64,000 nt of DNA from Brachypodius melanocephalos. Lineage: Eukaryota > Chordata > Aves > Passeriformes > Pycnonotidae. The DNA is taken from assembly GCA_013398615.1 (NCBI GenBank), contig VZSR01000155.1:1292757-1356756 (forward strand), in the 5' to 3' direction. Positions 28,001 to 40,000 of this stretch are shown in pieces; the stretch's first letter is position 1, and every line of letters begins with the position of its first letter. The notes beneath the pieces are model-generated. The model searched no databases, had not been told where the DNA came from, and saw only the letters and a program-made list of their open reading frames with translations. Position numbers and translations under genes: made by a program.

Positions 28001-31000
28001 TAGTGGATGTGAACAGCAATGAAATTCAAGACACTGCAAATAATTTTCCCTTAAAATATCTGAATTAAATCCAAATTAAGCATGCAGAAGAACCTGATTA
28101 TTGCATCTGCAGTGACATCTAGTGCAAGAAATCAAAACCACAGTTAAACAGGCTTCTAGAGAAAAGATGCTATTTTCATTTAATTAGTGATTACTGACCA
28201 AGATAAACAAGAATAATTATCAGCCCTCTTGAAACTTTCATATTATCTTTTCCTCTGCACAGCACTCACAAGCCAGCTGAAGACAATTCTATTAAACATA
28301 ATATGTTAACAGACTACTTAATGTGAATGTGCATTTTTCTTTTCCATACAAATTCAGTTTGATGAATGAACATATATTACAAAATTACTGAAGGACAAAC
28401 AACTGTTGAGAAAGCCAACATCCCCAGGAACAGAGTTGCTACTCTATTTGTTCTATGAACTTTTCTAAAAGAAAAATTCAGCAGCAACATCTGACTTGAA
28501 TTCTTTCTGCCAGCTCCATAGCTGTGCAATCCAGTGTTAATTTTGCAGAGATTTTAAAATCTCTTAAAAATTCAAGCAGATGACATAGCTTTTAGAAAGG
28601 AAACAAAAACTGGAAGCATGCAATAAGAGTTTTCTAATACAAACAGTTGATAAAAGAAGTTATAAAATATCACATAAAATTTGTTCAAGTCAAAGTACAG
28701 ATGTAATTCACCCTTTAGAAACAGACAGATATGCTTCAAACACAGCCAACAACAGACATTATAACCAAAATGAAACACCAAAATGTCTAACTAACAAGTT
28801 TACAAAAACGATTCACTTACTGAAATGTGAAAAAACCCTAGAAACAATTCCTGCCAAACACACAAATAAACACATATGCTGAAGCTGTGAATGGTTTAAA
28901 TACAGTATCATGTAGACATTGTTTTATATACAAACCCATACCCATCTTGTAACTCCATTATTTTCATTTGACCTGTAAACAGAACCAATTTTAGAACTTG
29001 TTCTCCACAGGCATGTGAGCAGAGGTCTTTAAAATTCACATGCATTTTTAAAGGGCAAGATTAAAGCCTATTTACTTTTTAGAAGTTCTACAGTTTGTTT
29101 TTCAGGAGCACAAGAGCTTGTACAACTTCTCTACCCTGCTGCCATCAAAAGTGGAAGTAGACAGTAGAATTTTAGGTGAAAGCAGAAGGTGCTAATTGAG
29201 AGCACTTCTCACCTGAGGACTGAGCTTGTTAAGGCAATGACATGAAAGAATGAAGAAAACAAATGCTCACCCAAGGGCAACGTACGGGGTAGAACACAAG
29301 CGAGAAGTGAAAAAGCAGAGAAGTGGGTCATGGTTAACAGGCAGTAACAAAAGGCATAACAGCAAAATGGTGACGTAGGCCCAGCGTTTCAGGCAGAAGA
29401 ACCCAGACAACAGTGTTTAAATATCATTCAGCAACTGTGATTTAAAGATTATCTGGAAATGCCAATAAATGTAGACAAATGCAGCATTCATATAGAACAC
29501 AACAAACTGCTCTTGAGAGAGTTCACTACGGCATGCAAGCCACCATGGAAAACAAATTGTTAAAATAAAATATCTTTGCTTGTGCCACCCTAATGTACAC
29601 CTCGAAATGAGTAACTCAACTGCTCTGAGTTTTGGTCTCCTGGTGTCTTTGCTGCATATAGCCAAGATTCCTAAACAAAGAAAATTTCCCTGCGTAGATG
29701 AGTAAGTCCACCAAAATAATAGTTTGATATTAGTCTGTATCTATTCATCGTGGCAAGTCAAGGGTATTTAATTTCCCTCCAAAAGAGGCATGATATAAAC
29801 AAACAGTAGATGTTAATGCTTGGAGATAATCACTTTTCAGACAGTTTTCTTCCTCATATAGGAACAACCATTGTTGAGGCATAAATGTGCACTATTAAGC
29901 AGCAGTCGACCAAACAGCACAAAAAAGAAAAAGAATAATCAAATAAATCATCAATAAGCAGTGTCCAATACCATCTTTGCACACCATGTGGTAAAGTGCT
30001 GTAGCAGAATTAGTGCTATTGATGCAAGTGAGGTGGTGTCACTAAATCCAACAGGACAAAGCCAGTTGAAGTAGTGACAAGTTAAACTATTGATCACAAG
30101 AATTAGACACACACATAAAAAACCCCTTGTCCTTTAACAGACTCTGAAGATAGATCTCTCTACATCCTTTGACATCAGCTGACCACCAACACACAAAGCC
30201 AATGACATGATTAGAACCAAACAACAAGATAAGCAAATAAAAGGGAACTTTAAATCTACTTCAAACTAAAAACAATAAAAAAGCATTTAAATACATACAA
30301 CATACAGTAAAAAGGCAACAGCTCAAAATCATACCAATTTCTACACAAACACAAAAAGGGAAAGGAATTTAAAAGAAAGTTGTGAAGAAAAACCAGCAGA
30401 GAATTATATAAAGGAATGCACATTTTAAAAAGATTAATCTAAAAGCTGGTAAAGATTAGAGAAAAAAATTGAAACATGCACAAAGGATGACAAAAAAAAA
30501 AGGATGACACACAAAAAAAAAAGCTCTAGAAGACTGACAACATAAGCAGTCAAATAAAGCAGCCACATCAAAAGGAGTTTTGTACCAATTAATGCCTCAA
30601 GGCAAGAGAAAAATCAAAAGTTAGATGGGTCATCCTAACATCTTAGAGCCTGCGATTGACCTTTAGCAGAACAGTACAGAAAGAATTAAAGTGAGGAAAA
30701 GAGCAAACAAGATTTCTTCTCTCCTCCTCTTCTTTTTAGGAATGAATATGAAAGTACATAGGAGAAGGCAAAAAAAAAAAACAAAAACACAAACTTCACA
30801 CAAAGATCCAATGAGCTGGAGATGAAAGCTAAATGCTCCAGTTAAGTGCTGAGGTTGCAAGACATCTGAAGACAGAGAAGCAATGTAAAGCAACACTGTT
30901 CTGTAAGGTGCAATCCTTTAGTGACATTTAAAGAAATAACCCAAAGTGTGTGGACTTAAAACCAAACCATATTACTTTGGGTTCTGATGCAGTATTTTAC

Positions 31001-34000
31001 CCAATGGTGAAGCATCATCCATATATTTATTAAATTTATTAAGCATTAAAGTATCCTTGTTTTTATTAAAAACAAGGACAGGTGACAGATTGTAATACTA
31101 AGTAAGCTTAGAGTGAGAAGATAAAGGATAAAAACAAACATCTCTACTAGAAACAACACTTGGCACTTCAGGCAGACCAACACCACCAAGAACCTGCCAT
31201 GCTACACAATAAAGAATCCTTCACACAGAATCAGCACAAATTTAAACCCTGATGTATGCAGTGTCCTAAGCTTTGAATACAGAAAATGAGAAGATCAGGG
31301 CTTTAGGTGTGAGTTGACATTAATCCAGACTCCAGAGGAAGCCAGTCAGTCACCCTCCAAAAGGACAGAAGAAAGAGAGCACTCTATCAGTGCTACCATC
31401 CCAGCCCAATTTGTATCTAATTGGTCATCAACAGGATGAAGGTCTATGTGAGATGTTCACAGCTGGCAGTCAGCCACTGCACACTACCTCAAATCCAAAA
31501 CCAACATTTGCAGATGGGAGAGTTCAACATACCCAGTCTAAAGATGGAAAAAGGCAACTTCTGGTTAACTACACACAAATGCCAAAGGGCATAAAAATTA
31601 CCCACAGAAATAAGGATAAGAATACTGGGATGCACATGTCAGCTGCACATATGGTACTGTGCTGACTAGAATAATTGAATTTTTAGCTGCCAAATACTTT
31701 TTATCAAAAACTTTATCAAACACAGTATTTTCTTGGATAGTATTTTCCATTCTCTATGAATTATTTTCGAGGTAGCATTTAGATGCTGCTGGTCTAATTT
31801 TAAACAAGGTTCAAAATAACTAGCAAGGCTGAAAAAATTTAAGGAACATCTTCCCTACAAAACATTGTTTCTTTGTCAGGCATCTTTGCCTGATGAAAGC
31901 ACTGGTATTCACTGAAAGCCAGGTAACTTTTTCCAGCAGTATCTGTTGATCTGGTGGAAGACACCAGCATGTCCTGTGATTCCTATTTGTATTTTACAAG
32001 GCTTATAAATAATCCTTTTGATTATTTTGGATTTAAATATGAATAGATTTTCCCATCAGCCTGTGAGAACAATTCAAAATCGTCTGAACTTAATATTTAG
32101 AACTTAGTACAAAAAAAGTATAATTACACACAATAAAGTAGGGAATCCCATTCAGCTACACATAAGTGCATTTGCATCTCACAGGCACATGCCTAAAAGA
32201 TTTGGAGCAAAACGTGTCAGAAACTGAAAAGCACATGGTTTTTAATTCTCCAAGCCCGCTGCAGAGCAGTAATTGGAAAGCATCAACTATCTCAGGATAG
32301 CAAAGCCAGGGGGAGGCACGGGAAAGGAGGTTTTAAATATAATACATGAAGTTCTAGGTACCTTAATGAAGAATGTCCTGAAAGTTACTGAATTATGGCA
32401 TGGGGGAAGTGGCAGGTGTGACTTCAGTGATGTACAAAGACAGTCTCACTTCTCAGAGTGCCAAGACAATCTGTTTTTACAAATTACAACGTGTATGGTC
32501 GCTGTGTGCAAGGGAGGGACATAAATGACAAAACAAAAACCCCAGTGAACTCACAGAGAATCCATAACAAAAACCACCACTGCTCTCTAAGTTCAAAATC
32601 TGCTTTCCAGTAACTCAGCCCAGCAAACTTCCAAAAAGCCCTTTCCCACTCATATGCTGCCAGTGATTTCACAAATCATTAAACAAGAAGTGAAAAAAAT
32701 ATGGAAACATTCAGTGAAATGGTGTAAAATAAAAGAGTACAACTAAGAAATATTTTGCAGATTTTCAGGGGGTTTGAGACAAAGAAAGTTTAATCAACTG
32801 CCTCTAACCCAAAAGTGGAATACAAGCCATATTCATACACTCAAATATCATCCTGTGAGAGGGCAGTTCATACAGAAGCTGCAAGAATTATGCTAAAAAA
32901 AAGCTCAGTACTAGAAAATCAGGAATTACTGCTTCTGTGTTTAAATCTTTTAGATTCAAGTATTTAACAAATTCAGCTTTTCCTTGATTATATTTATAGT
33001 TCAGTCAACACCTCCTCTGATTCTATAATTTCTGCGCAGGAATCAGTGCACTTGCAACATAGAGCTCTCAAAACTTCCCAGATGGATCATAATGTTCACT
33101 TCCACAACTGACCAAAATTCACAAATGCTGCATGTGACAACAGACTTCCCAATCCACATGTGAATAAAGAGAGACTTAACAAAGTTTATGTATGTATAGA
33201 TGCTTCAAAAAAACCAAAATAACAGAAATAGCATAAAGTTGTAGCCAAAACATCTCCAACGAATATGCAATTGAAAATTCTCAGTTCAGTATCTAGATAG
33301 ACATTAAACAGTCCATTCTGTCATGCCAACTACTAAGTACTTACCAACCCTGATCCATTCTCTCTGCAATTTGTGCTTTATTTTTATTTTTAAGCACAGA
33401 GTCATTCAATTAATGTGGAAGTCGGATCAAAGACAGTGGTGGACTTGAAAAAAAATTAAGAAACAAAAAGTGATACAAGAAAAATCAAGTTTGAGGTCAG
33501 TGATAAGGAGAACTAAAAAATTACTTCTAAATGCTTGTCTGAATTGCACTACAAACAAGTTCAGCAAATGATGAAAGCTTAAGCTTTGTTTTTGAAATTT
33601 TTATTAAATGGAACAGTTAAAACATTTGGCAACAAAAATATTAGTTAAGATGTTAAAAAGCAAATTGTGGGAATTATTGCTCTCTGTGTGTATGCATGCA
33701 CAAATGCACGTGTGTGCTTGTACAAATGCATAGAATCATCAAGAAGCCCATTAAAATGTAATCTAAGACTGCCACCCTAATCATGCACTAAATACCAATA
33801 TAAAGTCTCACCAGGACAAGGGAAAATCCATATCTACTGTGTACCACATCTACTGAGATAACCAATGTAAGATAAAAAGTGATTATTCACAGGTCTTCTT
33901 GATACCACACAAACATCAAGGATATGAGGGACCCACTTGTCCCTTGCCCAGGCTTTCTGCATTTGTAACTCAATAAAACCATGCAGCAATTGAAAGATTC

Positions 34001-37000
34001 GTTAGAGAGAAGCTGTTTTGCACTGTGGGGTCACTATGGTGAATAACAGAAAGAGCTGAACCAAAGCAGAAGACTTAGAAAAGTAACTTTTTTTAAAGGA
34101 AAAATACTAAGGCTAGGTCAAATGCCAAGAGGAAAACTTATATATTTGCCTTACTTTCAGAATATCTTGAGTTTCATTCCACTTGTTGGTCCACTCTTTG
34201 GTCAGTTCTTGTACCTATGAAAAGAAGCAAATATTGAAGAAAATCACACCTCTTCCAAAGTTCTTGATAAAATGCATTCTCAAAGAAGTTCTAAGTGTTC
34301 ATGTAATTCTTTGTGAAGTTTAATACTTAAGCATTTAGAAGAACACTGAAGCTCCTGCAATAAATTGCCATACCTACAATATTTCTCCCTCAAAACACAA
34401 AATTCTTATTTACACTGTAAGATAAAATGAAAGTCTGGGATCATTACTTCAAATAATTGTCTACCTTCAAATAGTTTCGTAAAGTGCTTCAATCCTACAA
34501 AATCTACTGCCACAAGCTGATCCCTTAGCTGTGACAGCTCCTTTCCCATGGCACAGGTTGGCATGTTAAGGCAAAAATCCCCTCCACAGGATGGCATGCA
34601 GAGGGAGAGGCAGACCAGTAGCAGCCTTCAGGAGTGAACCAGAGCAAAATCTGCAATTTAGAAACTGCCCACTTCATTGTCATCTGCACAGAAGTGAGAA
34701 GATGCTTGCAAAGGCATTACAGACAGGGAGAGCACTGGGTATAGAATCATTTAGATTAGAAAACATCATCAAGTCCAACTGTTAACCCAGCACTGCCAAG
34801 TCACTACTGAACCACATCCCTCTGAAGTGCCACATTTATAGGTCTTTTAAATATCTCTAGAGATGGTGAATCAATCATTTCCCTGGGGTGCTTTTTCCAA
34901 TGCTTGACAAACCTCTCCATTAAGAAATTTTTCCTAATATCCAATCTAAACTTCCCCTGGAGCAACCTAAGGCCATTTCCTCTTGTCTTGTCACTTTTTA
35001 CCTGGGAGAAAACTGACCCCTACCTGGCTACAACCTCCTTTCAGGTAGTTGTAGAAAGTGAGGTCATCCTTTTCCAGGTTAAACAACCACAGCTCCCTCA
35101 GCCACTCCTCCATCACACTTGTGCTCCAGATACTTCCCCAATTCTCACTGTCCTTCTCTGACCTCCCCTCAGCACCTCGGTGTCCTTTCTAAAGTGAGGG
35201 GACCAGAACTGAACACAGCACTCGAGGTGTGGCCTCACCAGTGCCAAGTGCAGAGGAAGAATCACTTCCCTGCTCCTGCTGGCCCCACTATTGCTGGTAC
35301 AGGCCAGGTGCTGTTGGCTTTCTTGGCTACCTGGGCACATGCTGGCTCATGTTTAGCTGCTCTCAACCAGCACCTCCAGGTCCTTTTCCACTGGGCAACA
35401 TTTCAGTTCCTTTTCTTCCAGGCTGTGGTCTGCCTGGTGTTGTTGTGAGCCAAGGGCAGGACCCCACTTCACTTTATTGACCCCAATGCCATTGGCCTTG
35501 GCCCATTGATCCACCCTGAACAGATCCCTCTGCACAGCTTTCCTGCTCTCCAGCAGATGAACACATCCACACACCTCAGTGCCATCTGCAACTTGACTGT
35601 TTGTCACTTGTTTCCCTTATCAAGATCACCAACAAAGATATTAAACAGGACTAGCCCAAATACTGAGCCCTGGGGAACACCACTGCTGACTGGCTGCCAA
35701 CTGAACTCCACCACTTTTCTTGGCTCAGCCATTCTGATAGTTTTCTGAAACAATTCACCTGTGCAAGCCATGAGCAGACAGCTCCTCCAAGAGAATGCTG
35801 TGGGAGACAGCATCAAAGGCTTTCCTAAAGTCCAAGTAAACAATATTCACAGCCTTTTCTTCATCCACAACCCAGGTCATCCTCTCACAGAAAAAGACAA
35901 TGTTGGTCAAGCAGGATCTGCCTTTCCTAAACCTATCCTAAACTCAGGGGCCTGATTCCCCTGGTTGTTCTGTACATGCTGTGTGACTGGACTCAAGATG
36001 ACTCACTCCATGACCTTCCCCCAAACTGAGGTGAGGCCAACAGGACGCTGAGGATTTGTCCTTCCTTTCCTAACCAAGCAGTTGTCCACCTCTTTAGTTA
36101 ACTTTCATATAATGCCGGTGGACAAAGAAAGAAGTGTTTGATGCAGTTGCTCCAAACATCTCCCCATTTGCTACCTGCATTTTTTGGTCTTTGGAGGTCA
36201 GCTCCAAATTAATCCATGATAGTTACAGAAACTTCTCTCATCTCTACCTGCATCTCAAGATTTAAACAAAGACAAGTAAGCACACTTTCAAATGCATCAC
36301 TATAATTCCCAGTGCTGCTAACTGAAACATTAAAACAAAATAAATTTCAAAAGATTAAAGAAAAGCATGAAGTCCATCACAGCTCTATTCACCATACCAG
36401 AACAATCTGTATTGCTTAGAAAAACTTCATTTCATTTTTAATTAATTTTTTAAATGAAACATTTTTAAATTGAAGCACTCCAAATTATTCTTATATAAGG
36501 AAAATCAACTCATTAAAGAAAGTCACCATATACTTGTCAGGCAATATAAATATGGCGATAAAGTCTTTAAATCTATACAAACAAATTAGTTATTGCACTC
36601 ATTCAGTTATAAAAAAGCTATAACCACTGCAATATCTACCAAGAATTTTCAGCAATTATGTCTACTGTAATTATAATGAATAGTAATCACATAACCTTTT
36701 AACAAGGCTGACAAAAGTAATAAAATGTGCTTGATATACACCCTACACAGCAGGGCCAACATTTCTGAGCAGGGAAAACAATGGTTACTGTCAGAACATG
36801 AATAACCTATAGGCAGCAATTTATATTACTGAGCTACTCTTAGATAAAAGCTTTTGGTTTTACTCAAAAATAAGACTAAAGCTATAAATAAAACAGGATC
36901 CTTGTCGTAGTCGAGACAGCCACTGCACTCAGAGTGCTTCTTTAAAAACTTCAGGGGGCTGCAAGCATCAGGACTTTGTTATGCAAGAAGTCTTTCATAC

Positions 37001-40000
37001 CTTTTCTATGTATCTTTCTATGTGCAGCTCCACACAGCTCTGGCTCTTCCTCTCCTTCTTCTCTCTTCCTTCTGCAGTCCCTGCTCGCTGCTTCCTGTCC
37101 CTTGCACGGCCGCCTGTCCCTGTCTGTTCCTTGTACAGTGGCTCACCTTATCTGTCCCTTGACCGACCATCCTGTCCCTTTGTCCCCACAGCACAGCCAG
37201 AAAACCTCAACTCCTTCACAGCACGGCCAGCCAGACTCCAACTGACNNNNNNNNNNNNNNNNNNNNNNNNNNNNNNNNNNNNNNNNNNNNNNNNNNNNNN
37301 NNNNNNNNNNNNNNNNNNNNNNNNNNNNNNNNNNNNNNNNNNNNNNTTGCTGGGCTCCATCTCCGCTGCACCTTGCCCTGTAGCTCAATTCTGAACCATG
37401 TTGGTCACCATGCTCCCCATCATGTCCCTCATCACGTCGGAGATCACCAAATGTCATTGTTGAGACAGCCACTGCACTCAGAGTGCTTCTTTAAAAACTT
37501 CAGGGGGCTGCAAGCATCAGGACTTTGTTATGCAAGAAGTCTTTCATACCTTTTCTATGTGCAGCTCCACACAGCTCTGGCTCTTCCTCTCCTTCTTCTC
37601 TCTTCCTTCTGCAGTCCCGGCTCGCTGCTTCCTGTCCCTTGCACGGCCGCCTGTCCCTGTCTGTCCCTCATACAGCAGCTTACCTTATCTGTCCCTTGAC
37701 CGACCATCCTGTCCCTTTGTCCTCACAGCACAGCCAGAAAACCTCAACTTCTTCACAGCAAGGCCAGCCAGACTCCAACTGACCCCACCTGACTCACTCA
37801 CTCTTTATAACACCTTAGCCTTGAGGGCAAGGCTGTTTCCAATCTTCGGTGATTAACACAGGTGCAATATATCAGGGGTAAGATTGCCTTTAGCTCTATC
37901 TCAGTCTTCCCACAGATTCTCACATCAGGACATTAATTTTCTAATTCTAAAGGTCCAAGCAGCACCACTGTAAACCCTACCACTTAAACCAGCTAAGGAG
38001 CCCCTTTTTTAAAAGGCATCATATCTACATTTGATTGGCATTTTTTGACAGTATTCAGAACTAAGTATTTGCTACCATGTAGTTGAGTAATTCCAAATAC
38101 TTCCCTTTTGTCCCTTCAAAAGTATGACTTTTACTCTTTTTTTTTTAACCAATTTGCAACAGCTTTCAAAGCAAACCAATATATAGAAGAGAATTAACAC
38201 AGAATGATACAATAAAGAATGAAAGTTTGTTAAGTCAGAGAAATTATAGTATCATTATACCTTGATTCTTCTGGATGCTGTGAGTTATCCAAACTGTCTG
38301 GAAATTTTTTCCAGTCTCTACACTTGGCTGGATTATGGAAAAAACTTGGTGAGAAGCACACTGTGATCTAAGACCCTCTTCCAAAAAGGTAGCTAATTAG
38401 GCACTTAAAATATTTGTACACGCCAGATTTAAATATTTAAATTTTCTAAAAACCTACCCCACACCACAAGCTATAAATTACTTGAAAGCATAGAAGAGGT
38501 CACCATTCTCCCCATAGATCTTTTGCTATTTTTTCTACACACCGAATATTTTGTTACTGTGACTACTTGCTACTCATTACTGTGATTTGGCAGCTTTTCC
38601 CTCTCTCGTCTATTTACAAACACGCGATTTTTTAGTAAGGCAAGCTGGTCAGGGATCAAGCCTTTTCACTTCATTTTCATGAACAGAACTGCTACATAAA
38701 CATCAAATATATATTTTGTTCTTAGTTACAATGTTATATTCATAGGATAACAAAAGTACTGATTCACACACTTTTTTTTTTTTTTAAAGCATCAATGCAA
38801 TGCTGCTGGTGAGACAAAACTTAGTTGCACACTAAAAAAAATCCAGAAAACTATGAAGACTCCTGCATCCAGACTACCCACCTTTCCTTTTCTTTGATGT
38901 TTAAAAATTGCTTTATGAAATTACAACTCACCCTTGCTTCATTCTGCTGAAGCTTTTCTTCCATACTTAAAGCTGTCGGAGAATCCAAGAGTGCAATCTA
39001 AAATCGTAAAAAAGTAAACACCAATTCAAAAAGAAAACAGTCACAATTTCTGGGGTAACCAAATGAAATGCAATTGTTCAACTTCTCTGAGTCTTTAGCA
39101 TAAACTCCTTTGAACTTTAATATATATCATTTTACCTTGAAATACTGTCAACAGAATAATCAAAATCCTGTCAAAGCTGATATTTCAAATACAAATTAGT
39201 TTGAGAGTATTATTTTCACTTGCTACATACATACAGTCACACACAGAGAGAAACCAGACACACTTGTAACAGGTAACTCCTAACACAGCTTTCTTTATAT
39301 TTCTAAAAAACATGACAATTTATCATGCATGAATAGTTATCCATTCTGCTTTAATATGTTTGTATACTGTTTTATCTTTAATAGCTGTATCTTAAGGTAA
39401 CTGGCCTTAAAAGAGGAAAATTACTAAACAACACAAACACACAGGCAGTACTCATTGTATGTGATCTTCTACACTGAATTCAGCACCATATTTTGGTAAC
39501 CAGTACCTTCAAATCTACAGCAGCATTTGCAATACAGTGTTCTGCTGATACACCCATTTCTGCTTCCAACAGTGGCTCCCACCCCCTTTCTCAGTAATTT
39601 TTTACAGCATGAAGTCCAGCTGAAGTCCTACCCTTCTTCTAACAATGGTCCACGCTGAACTGACATTTCACATTGCACAGACCATCTAAAGCAGAATTAC
39701 ATAGTTCTAGAAACAAATCTGAAGGAGTACTTCAGATACTTCTAAATTATATTTGCTCAAATAGGAAATCTAGCAGTGCTGAATGACATTATGTAGAAGA
39801 GACAATTGGCCTGAGCCAACTGCATATTCTTTATTGTTACTTTGGTTTCACCACCCTGGCAACACAGGAGAAACTAAACTGAACTGAGCCTGTGCAGTAA
39901 CTGTTTATAGCAGATCATACTGACAGAGCAAGGAGAATCATGCAAAAATGAAGCAGATCATGATTTTTGTTTTCTTACACTACCATTGAAAATATTTTTA

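Larger units (their letters stand above)
10712..34154 (-). other. KIF16B intron 12 (23.4 kb)
   Basis: This is the largest intron in the window, between the neck helix exon 12 and the FHA linker exon 13. It is AT-rich throughout. I recognise a TA-rich microsatellite (17640-17700), a degenerate CR1 tail (about 20769-20890), a probable LTR (about 22157-22701), a TTAGGG-containing triplet repeat (22922-22956) and poly-A/CAAA tracts (20428-20466, 30488-30522). In 10712-17600, 23000-30400 and 30600-34154 I see no gene, RNA or named repeat. The longest open frame (14244-14711, 155 codons) has no recognisable similarity. Confidence 0.85.
36903..37914 (-). mobile_element. Alpharetrovirus-like endogenous provirus with assembly gap
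   Basis: Two copies of one LTR flank a primer-binding site, a short leader and 100 Ns. On the minus strand the order is 5' LTR (37452-37914), TT spacer, tRNA-Trp-like primer site (37431-37449), leader to 37347, gap, then the 3' LTR from inside the gap to 36903. The LTR has TGT...ACA ends. The flanks GATCCT (36897-36902) and GATTCT (37915-37920) match at 5 of 6 bases, consistent with a six-base target duplication as in alpharetroviruses. No gag, pol or env sequence is visible; any internal genes are in the gap. The element has the same orientation as KIF16B. Confidence 0.85.
34215..38931 (-). other. KIF16B intron 11 (4.7 kb)
   Basis: Intron between exons 11 and 12. About half of it is retroelement: a CR1 copy (about 34741-36200) and a gapped provirus (36903-37914). 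The pieces 34215-34740, 36201-36902 and 37921-38931 show nothing recognisable beyond AT-rich sequence. Confidence 0.9.

Noticed and set aside
36976..37856. Open frames of 85-137 codons around the N gap, repeated twice
   Set aside because: They lie within the two LTR copies (some translate across the Ns), run antisense to the provirus, and reflect the duplication of the LTR.
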